From: Bdellovibrio sp.
GTDB lineage: Bacteria; Bdellovibrionota; Bdellovibrionia; Bdellovibrionales; UBA1609
Direction: 5' to 3'
DNA length: 8,781 nt
Assembly (NCBI GenBank): GCA_003694355.1
Contig: RFKI01000317.1
Location: forward strand, 1 to 8,781
How positions within the stretch are numbered: the first letter of the stretch is position 1; each line of letters opens with the position of its first letter. The notes under the pieces are model-generated. The model ran no database searches, was not told where the DNA came from, and saw only the letters and a program-made list of their open reading frames with translations. Positions 1-6,102 of the stretch are shown in pieces. A program made the translations under genes and the position numbers.

Positions 1-537
1 AAAAAGGGCAATGGAAGAAGCGCCCATTGAAAACCCTGAAACCACAGAAACCGTTTCAAGGTTTTCTCCAAAAGCCCAATAAATCAAACCAAGACCCACA
101 AGGCCCAAGCTGGCAACAGCTAAGCCCATCACCGCTCCACTGTTAAATGCCACAAGAAGGGCTCCACCTGACCCTTTATCTTTTGCCGCAGCAGCCGTTC
201 TAACATTGCCTTTTGTTGCGGCTTTCATTCCAATAAACCCAGCAAGAGCTGAACAAATAGCTCCTGTAACAAAAGACACCGCTGTTTGCCATCCAAGAGG
301 AGTTTCTTGATTATTGAAAACAAAAAACAAAATACCTGCCACCACTAAAACAAACACTGATAATTTTGTGTACTCAGCCTTCAAAAAAGTCATGGCTCCA
401 AGGTGAATTTCTTCACCAATGGCCTTCATTTTATCGGTTCCTGGAGATTGTTTGGTCACAGTTAGATACATTATCAAGGCGCACACAAGCCCAATAGCTC
501 CAGCTAAAGGGGCCCATAAACCAATGTCTTCTATCAT
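1..537 (-). CDS. hppA: Membrane-bound proton/sodium-translocating pyrophosphatase, N-terminal part (cut by the left edge)
   Basis: The reverse strand reads open for exactly 179 codons from an ATG at 537 to the left edge, so the C-terminal three quarters of a usually 660-800 residue protein are missing. The visible part has membrane segments near residues 7-27, 58-76, 84-105 and 128-157, and ends in the conserved stretch GFSMGASSIALF (168-179), typical of this family. Family members hydrolyse cytoplasmic pyrophosphate and use the energy to pump H+ or Na+ across the inner membrane. The residues that bind Mg-pyrophosphate and those that decide K+ dependence and the pumped ion lie outside the window, so the subtype cannot be told. 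The start is supported by AAGGAG at 546-551, eight bases before ATG. The gene is separated from rlmL by 195 bases, so it probably has its own promoter. Confidence 0.93.
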   Translation of the reverse strand, partial: MIEDIGLWAPLAGAIGLVCALIMYLTVTKQSPGTDKMKAIGEEIHLGAMTFLKAEYTKLSVFVLVVAGILFFVFNNQETPLGWQTAVSFVTGAICSALAGFIGMKAATKGNVRTAAAAKDKGSGGALLVAFNSGAVMGLAVASLGLVGLGLIYWAFGENLETVSVVSGFSMGASSIALF

Positions 538-732
538 TTGAGTTTCTCCTTTTGATTAAGGTTTATTATTTAAAGCTACTTTTCTAATCGAAATCCTTAA
601 ATTGGTCATGTTTTTTTCATGGGAGTCTCACATCAATGCCTTGCACAATGACTCGGCTTTAAGATGCCCACCCCATGACTCAAATGCCTAGCAGCACAGC
701 CTTTTTTAAACGAAGTGGCTACCACGGCCCCC
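538..732. other. Intergenic region between rlmL and hppA
   Basis: Both flanking genes are on the minus strand. This 195-base stretch holds the hppA ribosome binding site (546-551). Reading the minus strand, a weak promoter-like pair ATGACC-17-TAGAAA (about 580-608) precedes hppA, matching four of six consensus bases in each hexamer. A small stem GTGG/CCAC lies just after the rlmL stop but has no clean T-tract, so I do not call it a terminator. I see no gene here. Confidence 0.3.
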
Positions 733-1860
733 TTAACGAATCTCATATTTTAAGAAACGACACTCAATCGGACCGTTATAAACAGGAACTTTTAAAGAGG
801 CCTTTAGGCGAAGGGCGCGTGTCATCTCCTCATTTCCAGAAAGCAGCCAGCAAGTCCATCCCTTAAAATTTCTTTTTAAAGAAAACGCAAGATCACGGTA
901 AGCATCTTTGCTAACCTCTTCACTTCCCAGCCTCTCTCCATACGGAGGATTTACAATCAATATCCCCTCTTTAACAGGAGGCTCTAGCAAAGAAACAGGT
1001 TGCCTTTTAAAGACAATGTCTTCCTCGACTCCTGCCCTTTGAGCATTTTTTTTAGCCTTTTCCAACACCTTTTTATCGATGTCATAACCATAAAACAAAA
1101 AAGGAGAACGAGGTTTTTCTTGCTCCATGACTTCTTGAACCACTTTCTCCCAAGCTTCCTGCTTAAAAGTTTTCCAAAACTGGAAAGCGAAGTGCTTGCG
1201 CCCGCCACCGGGAGCAAGATTTCGAGCCATCATGGCCGCCTCAATTAAGATAGTTCCAGAGCCACACATGGGATCAATAACTGGCTTGTCCACAGACCAC
1301 CCTGCCATTCTGAGTAAGCCAGCAGCCAGATGTTCTCTTAAAGGAGCTTCTCCAGCCTCCTTGCGATACCCTCTTTGAGAGAGGCTTTCTCCACTGGTAT
1401 CGATGGCAATAGATACAGTGGCTTTATGAACTTTAACCACAACCCTTAAGTGAGGGCTCTTCACACGAACATCAGGACGTCGCCCATATTTTTTCCAAAA
1501 TTGATCCACAATGGCATCTTTTACCTTAAGAGCCACAAAGCGCTGATCTTTAAAGTGACTTTGTTTGACCTTGGCATCCACAGCCAAAGTTTGATCTGGC
1601 GAAATATATTTTGTGAAGTCATGTTTTTTGACTTGTTGATAAAGCTCCTCATTCTTATAAGCAACAAAGTCCAAAACTGGCAATAACACTCTTGTAGCTA
1701 TACGTGAGCACAGGTTGACACGATAAGCTCCTTCCCAAGAGCTTTGAAACTCCACTTTCGACAAACCTTTTTTTTGAACAGACTTAACCCCCAACTCCTT
1801 CAGCTCTTCATAAAGAGGATCCACAAGACCTTGAGATGTCATGGCTATAAATTTGGGCAT
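733..1860 (-). CDS. rlmL: 23S rRNA guanine-N2-methyltransferase, RlmL type, stand-alone (THUMP + UPF0020 methyltransferase)
   Basis: A 375-residue protein that should methylate a guanine of 23S rRNA at N2 (G2445 in E. coli numbering) with S-adenosylmethionine, in the cytoplasm. The N-terminal ferredoxin-like and THUMP regions cover about residues 1-155. The Rossmann methyltransferase follows, with the SAM-binding motif DPMCGSGT at 196-203, an acidic YGYDID at 258-262, and the catalytic NPPYGERLG at 304-312. E. coli RlmKL is about 700 residues because a second methyltransferase (RlmK) is fused behind. Here the protein stops after the RlmL half, as in many other bacteria. I chose ATG at 1860 because MPKFIAMTSQGL matches the usual family N-terminus. 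The frame also extends to a TTG at 1896 without a ribosome binding site. Even for 1860 the nearest purine run (GAGGGG) is about 18 bases away, so initiation looks weak. The paralogous RNA specificity (for example YpsC/RlmK-like) cannot be excluded. Confidence 0.9.
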   Translation of the reverse strand: MPKFIAMTSQGLVDPLYEELKELGVKSVQKKGLSKVEFQSSWEGAYRVNLCSRIATRVLLPVLDFVAYKNEELYQQVKKHDFTKYISPDQTLAVDAKVKQSHFKDQRFVALKVKDAIVDQFWKKYGRRPDVRVKSPHLRVVVKVHKATVSIAIDTSGESLSQRGYRKEAGEAPLREHLAAGLLRMAGWSVDKPVIDPMCGSGTILIEAAMMARNLAPGGGRKHFAFQFWKTFKQEAWEKVVQEVMEQEKPRSPFLFYGYDIDKKVLEKAKKNAQRAGVEEDIVFKRQPVSLLEPPVKEGILIVNPPYGERLGSEEVSKDAYRDLAFSLKRNFKGWTCWLLSGNEEMTRALRLKASLKVPVYNGPIECRFLKYEIR

Positions 1861-1911
1861 AGGCTTTTGTGTATCGAATCCCCTCTGGAAAACCAAGAGG
1901 AATGAAAGAAA

Positions 1912-1941
1912 TTGACCAGAATGAAAAAGATTCCATATAAT
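1912..1941 (+). promoter_or_regulatory. Sigma70-like promoter of the small exported protein gene
   Basis: TTGACC (1912-1917), an 18-base spacer and TATAAT (1936-1941) form a near-consensus promoter. Transcription should begin near 1948. In-frame start candidates at 1912 (TTG) and 1921 (ATG) would therefore lie upstream of the transcript, which moves the start of the following gene to TTG 1966. Confidence 0.7.
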
Positions 1942-1965
1942 AACTTCTTAAAAAGAGGGAAAACC

Positions 1966-2214
1966 TTGAAAAGACTTATCTTCCTTTGCGGTTTCTTAGT
2001 GATAAGCCCTGTATGGGCCGCGGATCTTTCTGTTTCCTCAACGTCTTTTTCTACAGCCAAATATCCTGGCATGCAGGATGAAGAACAACTACGAGTTCAA
2101 GAAGAGCTCTATATCCCTCACCGCAAACTTAAGGAGAAAGACCTTCAAGAAGAGGTGATCAAAGCTCTCAAGGAAAAAGAAGCAAAAGAGGAAAAAGAAG
2201 TCCTAACCCATTAA
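1966..2214 (+). CDS. Small exported protein of unknown function (82 residues)
   Basis: I do not recognise this protein. Started at TTG 1966 it has a textbook Sec signal peptide: Lys-Arg at residues 2-3, a hydrophobic core at 4-14 and a likely cleavage after VWA (18) or VWAA (19). The mature part is about 63 residues: a Ser/Thr-rich beginning, then a highly charged Lys/Glu segment (about 52-80) that should be one long helix. The start is decided by AGAGGG (1954-1959) seven bases before TTG, and by the promoter at 1912-1941, which overlaps the two earlier in-frame start codons. It is a single-gene unit; its stop lies one base from the stop of the convergent amidase gene, with no hairpin between. 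A periplasmic location is inferred; there is no lipobox at the cleavage site. Confidence 0.7.
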   Translation: MKRLIFLCGFLVISPVWAADLSVSSTSFSTAKYPGMQDEEQLRVQEELYIPHRKLKEKDLQEEVIKALKEKEAKEEKEVLTH

Positions 2215-2215
2215 A

Positions 2216-3076
2216 TCAACAAGGTGGCTTCCAAAGTCTTTTTTGCCGATGTTCTTCCATGGGAATTTGTTGCCGAACCTCTGAAATTCTCTGAGAGTCC
2301 AAAGTCACAGAGAACAGCTCGGGTCCAAGGGACTGAGCTTCAGCCAGTATTTCACCCCAGGGATCTATCACTAGGGAATGACCAAAGCTTTCCCTAACAC
2401 GACCTGTTTTAGAAGAAACATGTTGTCCTGCTTGGGCTGGAGCTACCACAAAACATTGATTTTCAATGGCCCGCGCCCTTAAAAGAGTATGCCAATGGGC
2501 TTGTCCTGTGGTTTTAAGAAAGGCTGCTGGAACAAGAAGAGCCTGAGCCCCTTGAGCTCTATAATAGGCATAAAGCTCTGAAAACCTGAGGTCATAACAA
2601 ATACTCAACCCCCATAGCCACCCCTCAATCTCTTCCATTCGGGGAGCCTCCCCGTAGGCATAAGTATCTGACTCTTTTAAGGACTTTTCTCCTTTAACTT
2701 CCACATCAAATAGGTGAATTTTTTGATAAACAGGTTTAGCTTCGTCAGCAGTCACCTTTACCATGGTATTCCAAAGCCGTTCAGCCCCTCCAGAAAAAGG
2801 CACAGAACCCAAAATAATGGTGCTCGACTTTTGCTTACAAAAAGACTGAAGCTTTTTGAAAAAAGGCTCTCTCAAAGAAAAGTCCGGCGGCTGGCTGCCC
2901 CTTTCTAGAGGGTCTATTTGTAAAAATAAGGCATTTTCAGGAAACACAACAAGGCCAGGGCTTTTCACCTGTTCCAATAACTGAAAAATCTGTTGTTCAT
3001 TGCGGGACACATCTTCTGTGGCGGTCATTTGAGCCACATGAACGGTTAAAGAAGAGCTATTCTTTTTTGTTATCAT
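2216..3076 (-). CDS. Carbon-nitrogen hydrolase, Nit1/NIT2-like amidase (nitrilase superfamily)
   Basis: A 286-residue cytoplasmic amidase. Counted from ATG 3076, the catalytic triad of the superfamily is visible: Glu47 in FPEN, Lys119 in YQKIHLFDV and Cys160 in LSICYDLRF. The signatures KIHLFDV and ICYDLRF are typical of the Nit1 branch, whose characterised members remove the amide from deaminated glutathione (a metabolite-repair role); omega-amidase of the Nit2 branch is the main alternative. Length matches the family (about 260-290). The frame extends to a TTG at 3088, but ATG 3076 is preferred. It overlaps the upstream exported-protein gene by 20 bases, which suggests translational coupling because the nearest Shine-Dalgarno (AAGG) is only three bases from the ATG. 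It is probably the last gene of the unit that begins with rpmB. Confidence 0.88.
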   Translation of the reverse strand: MITKKNSSSLTVHVAQMTATEDVSRNEQQIFQLLEQVKSPGLVVFPENALFLQIDPLERGSQPPDFSLREPFFKKLQSFCKQKSSTIILGSVPFSGGAERLWNTMVKVTADEAKPVYQKIHLFDVEVKGEKSLKESDTYAYGEAPRMEEIEGWLWGLSICYDLRFSELYAYYRAQGAQALLVPAAFLKTTGQAHWHTLLRARAIENQCFVVAPAQAGQHVSSKTGRVRESFGHSLVIDPWGEILAEAQSLGPELFSVTLDSQRISEVRQQIPMEEHRQKRLWKPPC

Positions 3077-3380
3077 CTGCCTTATCAATGGTCACTTTTG
3101 AAAATGTCTTACAAGACCAGTAAGCCTTTTCAAGATTGTTTTTCACATTATTTAAAAAACTCATACAGCTATTTAAGTGACGAGCTTGCCCTATCACTCG
3201 ATCCACCCCGGACTTGGTGTAAAGGGTATAGCACTGACCCTTTTCATTTCGTTCCACACGAATGGTTCTCACCATTTTTTGATTCTTACACAATACAAAA
3301 GGCCCCGCCTGTTCCTTCAAAGCTGCTTTAACCGAGCTGCCCATAACTAGCAAAGCCAGTAGTAGCACTTGATAAAACAC
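3057..3380 (-). CDS. Small exported cysteine-containing protein of unknown function (107 residues)
   Basis: No family recognised. A signal peptide covers residues 1-19, with a hydrophobic core at 5-13 and likely cleavage after SSVKA. The mature protein of about 88 residues has four cysteines (31, 50, 72, 90), an even number that would allow two disulfides in the periplasm. It ends in an acidic-lysine tail. The start is GTG at 3380, supported by a strong AGGGGG six bases upstream; no in-frame ATG lies before the signal peptide. It sits 71 bases after rplX and overlaps the amidase gene by 20 bases, so it is likely read with the amidase. A loose TATAGA in the gap suggests a separate promoter, but no matching -35 is seen at normal spacing. 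Confidence 0.72.
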   Translation of the reverse strand: MFYQVLLLALLVMGSSVKAALKEQAGPFVLCKNQKMVRTIRVERNEKGQCYTLYTKSGVDRVIGQARHLNSCMSFLNNVKNNLEKAYWSCKTFSKVTIDKADDNKKE

Positions 3381-3451
3381 AAAGCACCCCCTAAAAGCTT
3401 TCTCTTCTTTTATTCTATAGGAGATGGCCTAAAAAATCACTGGCAAAAGAT

Positions 3452-3742
3452 CTATTTTTGAGCAGAAGCTTTTTTCAAAGTGGCTTTCTTCTTTGATTTT
3501 TGAGCTGTGGCCTTCTTAACAAGCTTCACATTGGAGTAATCAATCAGGCCTTCCCGTTCAATAATTTTACCTTCTTTTTTGTCATGTTTTTTTTGAACGC
3601 GAACACCTTGAACCCGGATTTTCAAACGCACAGGATCAATGTAAAGCACAGAACCTTGACGCCCCTTGTCGGATCCGGCGATCACTTGAACAGTATCACC
3701 CTTTTTTATTTTTAACTTGATTCGCTTTTGAACACGTTTCAT
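3452..3742 (-). CDS. rplX: 50S ribosomal protein L24 (variant C-terminus)
   Basis: A 96-residue L24, an early-assembly protein that binds 23S rRNA near the 5' end. The KOW motif is clear at about residues 13-39 ([18 protein letters not shown]). [19 protein letters not shown] and SNVKLV follow, matching the middle of bacterial L24. The usual last segment (a TRVG-like beta region after the SNVMLVD-type motif) is absent. Instead residues 76-96 are a low-complexity tail of Lys, Ala, Ser and Thr. The ATG overlaps the rpmB stop in an ATGA, with GGAG seven bases before it, so the two genes are translationally coupled. L24 normally lies in the S10/spc cluster between rplN and rplE. Finding it behind rpmB means either a moved single copy or a second copy, which this window cannot decide. 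Confidence 0.9.
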   Translation of the reverse strand: MKRVQKRIKLKIKKGDTVQVIAGSDKGRQGSVLYIDPVRLKIRVQGVRVQKKHDKKEGKIIEREGLIDYSNVKLVKKATAQKSKKKATLKKASAQK

Positions 3743-4056
3743 GACTCAGCTCCTGATGAAGAAGAGTTTTTAGACTTCTGCGACAACCGCTTTAATATGC
3801 GACGACGAACAGCCTGGGCTCTCTTAGACAATGTTTCTTCTGGCTGAGTGAGAATAAAAGCATCAAAGCCACCTTTGTGTTCCATGCTTCTTAAAGTGCT
3901 TGTGGCCACATACAAACTCACCATCTCACCCAAAGCGGTGCTAAACAGTTGTTTTTTTTGAATATTTGGAAACGCACGAGATTTGGTCTTAATGTTTGAA
4001 TGGCTCACCAAATTTTTCACAACAGGCCCTTTACCTGTAAGTTCACAACGAGGCAT
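3739..4056 (-). CDS. rpmB: 50S ribosomal protein L28
   Basis: A 105-residue L28, a large-subunit protein near the E site. The N-terminal signature [18 protein letters not shown] (4-21), then FPNIQ (29-33), and [15 protein letters not shown] (55-69) are diagnostic. The helix at 75-95, rich in Arg and Lys, resembles the alphaproteobacterial form, and the last ten residues form a Ser-rich tail. Only Cys4 is present; the three other zinc ligands of the CxxC...CxxC form are missing, so this is a zinc-free type. The frame is open up to 4158, but ATG 4056 is the family start and has AAGGAG eight bases upstream. It is the first gene of the minus-strand unit with rplX, with a candidate promoter at 4126-4154. 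In most bacteria rpmB is followed by rpmG (L33), which is not present here. Confidence 0.93.
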   Translation of the reverse strand: MPRCELTGKGPVVKNLVSHSNIKTKSRAFPNIQKKQLFSTALGEMVSLYVATSTLRSMEHKGGFDAFILTQPEETLSKRAQAVRRRILKRLSQKSKNSSSSGAES

Positions 4057-4125
4057 AAGAGAATCTCCTTCCCGTTTTTCTTCTCTTTCCCATACTTTTT
4101 TAGGGGAAACGGCTACAAAAAACAA

Positions 4126-4154
4126 GCTATAATGAAAAAGACCCTTGTTGGCAA
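4126..4154 (-). promoter_or_regulatory. Candidate promoter of rpmB-rplX
   Basis: Read on the minus strand, TTGCCA (4149-4154), a 17-base spacer and TATAGC (4126-4131) give five of six and four of six consensus bases. It would leave a leader of about 60 bases before rpmB. Its -10 overlaps a plus-strand TATAAT, so the divergent rpsR promoter and this one would share the same melting region. Confidence 0.5.
4128..4133 (+). promoter_or_regulatory. Candidate -10 element for rpsR
   Basis: A perfect TATAAT lies 71 bases before the rpsR start. No good -35 is found 16-18 bases upstream (GGAAAC at 4105-4110), so recognition would need an activator or other contacts. It overlaps the minus-strand -10 of rpmB. 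Confidence 0.35.
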
Positions 4155-4203
4155 CCACATTTTATCGTATATGACTTTCTTAAGGATAAAAAAGGAGTGA
4201 ACC

Positions 4204-4473
4204 TTGAAAAAAACTGTTCGATCTAAATACCGCAATGAGTTTCCTGGTAACTTTGTTTTTGATTACAAAGACCCTCTCACTCTTCGTCGTTTTCTTATGG
4301 AAGGGGGAAAAATCATTCCGTCTCGTATTTCAAAGCTTAGTATGTCTCAGCAAAAAAAGCTCACTCGCGCTATAAAAAGAGCTCGCAATTTGGCTCTCCT
4401 TCCTATTGGCACCAAAGCCTACGACGAAAGAGGTCGTGTGGAACAAATCTCACCCAAGCCTTTTGAAATCTAA
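4204..4473 (+). CDS. rpsR: 30S ribosomal protein S18
   Basis: An 89-residue S18, which sits on the small-subunit platform with S6. The family core is plain: [23 protein letters not shown] (20-42) and [17 protein letters not shown] (51-67). Most bacterial S18 proteins stop a few residues after LLP; this one continues for about 22 residues. It contains no cysteine, so it is a zinc-independent type. The start is TTG 4204, six bases after AAGGAG (4192-4197); no ATG fits the family N-terminus. S18 is normally between rpsF and rplI; here it stands alone, divergent from rpmB-rplX and convergent with the next gene, 28 bases away and with no visible terminator. It may be a relocated or a second copy of S18. 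Confidence 0.93.
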   Translation: MKKTVRSKYRNEFPGNFVFDYKDPLTLRRFLMEGGKIIPSRISKLSMSQQKKLTRAIKRARNLALLPIGTKAYDERGRVEQISPKPFEI

Positions 4474-4501
4474 AAACAAAAAATGAAAGCAGAAATGGAG
4501 G

Positions 4502-4891
4502 TCATTTCTTTTTTCTCAAGACCTCCACAGAAATATCAAAAACCGTTGCAACCATCAGTCCATAGTAAACATATTGGGCAAAAGCATGAAATTGAGACAC
4601 AGGAACGCCTAAAATAGACTCACTGGTAAAATTAAGGTCTAACAACCGGTGCACCACCATAGGCACAGAAGTCACCCACATATGCACATGTCCCATCCAG
4701 AAAGAAGCCATTTTAAATTTTCGAGGGTTCTTCCAAGTTTTATAAATAATAACAGCCCCAACCAACAAGAAGCCACTGCTTGCCACAAAAATACTTAAAA
4801 GTCGTCCATGGGTAGCTAAATAGCTAAAACTCACTGCTGCATTAATTGCAGCTAAAACTTCAAGAAATAAGAATAAAAATAAGTCCCTCAT
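4502..4891 (-). CDS. Four-helix inner-membrane protein of unknown function (129 residues)
   Basis: No family recognised. Four membrane segments are predicted by eye at about 4-26, 31-52, 62-82 and 100-124, with positively charged loops (KNPRKFK, 54-60) and a C-terminal RKKK that place both ends in the cytoplasm. Helix 3 carries His68, His70 and His81, and His102 opens helix 4. Such histidines can bind haem or metal, but no known motif is complete. The frame begins at ATG 4906, but I take ATG 4891: it forms an ATGA overlap with the stop of the upstream gene and has GAGG five bases before it, so translation is coupled. It is the last gene of the three-gene envelope operon 5992-4502. Confidence 0.75.
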   Translation of the reverse strand: MRDLFLFLFLEVLAAINAAVSFSYLATHGRLLSIFVASSGFLLVGAVIIYKTWKNPRKFKMASFWMGHVHMWVTSVPMVVHRLLDLNFTSESILGVPVSQFHAFAQYVYYGLMVATVFDISVEVLRKKK

Positions 4892-5484
4892 AAATACCTC
4901 ATGCAATCAATGGCAAAAAGGCTCCGGTTCCAAGCTTCTTTGCGGGAGATTTTTTCACTTTGTGAAAACTCTTGTAAATAGTTCTCTCTCTGAGCCTCCC
5001 AAGATGGTGATCCATAATAAAGTTGAAGGCGCCGCTTTAAACGACAAAACAAGTTTAAGTCCGCGGCATCAAACCATCCTGTTCTTTTTAAAAAACGATT
5101 TTCTCGGTTTTCAATCCAGGCCAGCTTTACAAAAATATGCACCATTTCCCACAACAAGTTTTTAACCTCTGGGATTCCTACCACATTTTCCAGGCATTTT
5201 TCATCAACAGCATCCAGGTCATCAAAAAGCTCTCGCACTTTCATAAAAAGCTCATAACACCCTCCTGGAGCTGAAGTGTGCTTACAAAGCTCAACGGCAC
5301 GAACGGATTTGGTTTTTCCTGCTTCTTTTTTAAAGAGAAAAGTTTTTTGAGCCTCTTTAAACTTTTCCACCTGAGCATCACAAATTGTTTTTGGAGGATT
5401 CAAGATCACAATCAGAAAGACGCCAATAACAATAATAACACTGGCAATGGTATAGACTGAAAAGCGTCTTAGCCATGATTCCAA
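4888..5484 (-). CDS. Membrane-anchored periplasmic protein with six cysteines, unknown function (198 residues)
   Basis: I do not recognise the family. A single hydrophobic helix at about residues 10-29, preceded by Arg-Arg, anchors the protein with the rest most likely in the periplasm. That domain is mainly helical and contains six cysteines (35, 67, 76, 97, 147, 194), enough for three disulfides, and is rich in aromatic residues between 112 and 190. There is no CxxC or CxxCH motif, so neither a thioredoxin-like nor a haem c protein is indicated. The start is TTG 5484 with AAGGGGG (5490-5496) five bases upstream; the nearby ATG is in another frame. It lies 16 bases after the preceding gene and overlaps the next by four, so the three products are probably made together. 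Confidence 0.75.
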   Translation of the reverse strand: MESWLRRFSVYTIASVIIVIGVFLIVILNPPKTICDAQVEKFKEAQKTFLFKKEAGKTKSVRAVELCKHTSAPGGCYELFMKVRELFDDLDAVDEKCLENVVGIPEVKNLLWEMVHIFVKLAWIENRENRFLKRTGWFDAADLNLFCRLKRRLQLYYGSPSWEAQRENYLQEFSQSEKISRKEAWNRSLFAIDCMRYL

Positions 5485-5500
5485 AAAGGCCCCCTTATAT

Positions 5501-5992
5501 TTATTGAATCACCTTCCCACAAGAGCCATACTGCCGTGGATGAAAAGGATTTTTCGGCCGCCACCCTTTTTGAACCCACACAGCCTTATCTTTTGGACAG
5601 AAAAACACTCGCTGTTTTCCCACACGATAAACCTGTCTTAACTGGACTATATTTTTATAAGCCTTTTTTAGATAAAACACTCTTTTTTTCCCCTTCTCCC
5701 TTCGACCAACATCTAAGGCAATTTTTGCAGCATTTAGAATACGATCCAAATGAGGCTGAATATCGGGAGAAAGACCCGTTTTATCTTTAGCAAATTCCAC
5801 TTCCTGAATTAAAACGTCAAAACGCTCTTCTACCTTTTCCTTCTCTCCATCATGAAGAGCTTCCTGCAGTTGCGTTGCCGCTTCCAGCACAGATGCTAAA
5901 GCTTGCTTTAAAACAGGGTTTAAACGAATCCGAGATGAAGCAAAAAGCAGCTCGCTCATTAACAACAACGCCACACAAACTCTTTTTTTCAT
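5501..5992 (-). CDS. Exported helical protein with C-terminal cysteine pair, unknown function (163 residues)
   Basis: No family recognised. A signal peptide covers about residues 1-18 (Lys-Lys-Arg, hydrophobic core 5-17, cleavage near LLFA). Residues 22-125 are strongly helical with alternating charged and Leu/Ala positions, like a small helical bundle. The last 35 residues change character: an aromatic, Pro- and Gly-rich segment with Cys132 (in FFCP) and Cys158 (in GSCGK), which could form one disulfide or bind a ligand. The start is ATG 5992 with AAGGGG seven bases upstream. It is the first gene of the envelope operon, preceded by a candidate promoter (6014-6042) placed right after the terminator of the outer-membrane protein gene. 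Confidence 0.75.
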   Translation of the reverse strand: MKKRVCVALLLMSELLFASSRIRLNPVLKQALASVLEAATQLQEALHDGEKEKVEERFDVLIQEVEFAKDKTGLSPDIQPHLDRILNAAKIALDVGRREKGKKRVFYLKKAYKNIVQLRQVYRVGKQRVFFCPKDKAVWVQKGWRPKNPFHPRQYGSCGKVIQ

Positions 5993-6013
5993 CTCAAAAC
6001 CCCTTTTCCTTAA

Positions 6014-6042
6014 ATCCTAAAAACCCTTAAGAAAAGTTGCAA
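6014..6042 (-). promoter_or_regulatory. Candidate promoter of the three-gene envelope operon
   Basis: On the minus strand, TTGCAA (6037-6042), 17 bases and TAGGAT (6014-6019) each match four of six consensus positions. It lies between the terminator of the upstream gene (6044-6075) and the ATG at 5992, where a promoter is needed. Confidence 0.4.
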
Positions 6043-6043
6043 T

Positions 6044-6075
6044 AAAAAAGGCCGAGATCACCTCGGCCTTTTTTT
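6044..6075 (-). terminator. Rho-independent terminator of the outer-membrane protein gene
   Basis: A perfect seven-base-pair stem GGCCGAG (6050-6056)/CTCGGCC (6062-6068) with a five-base loop is flanked by six A on one side and seven T on the other. Read on the minus strand it ends in a T-run, 28 bases after the stop of the gene at 6103. Because it is symmetrical it could also work on the plus strand, but no plus-strand gene ends here. Confidence 0.92.
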
Positions 6076-6102
6076 AAAACCCGTTAAGCACTCACCCTTT
6101 TC

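Noticed and set aside
675..866. Plus-strand open frame of 63 codons
   Set aside because: It overlaps the 3' end of rlmL on the other strand, has no ribosome binding site and its protein looks like nothing known.
1912..1965. Longer N-terminus of the small exported protein (TTG 1912 or ATG 1921)
   Set aside because: Both codons lie inside the promoter; the ATG has no proper ribosome binding site, and the extension would bury the signal peptide.
4057..4158. N-terminal extension of L28 by 34 codons
   Set aside because: The family start is at [10 protein letters not shown] with AAGGAG before it; the extension crosses the promoter region.
4057..4203. Zur operator between rpmB and rpsR
   Set aside because: Looked for because the cluster resembles zinc-free paralogue sets, but I find no convincing AT-rich palindrome with a Zur-like core.
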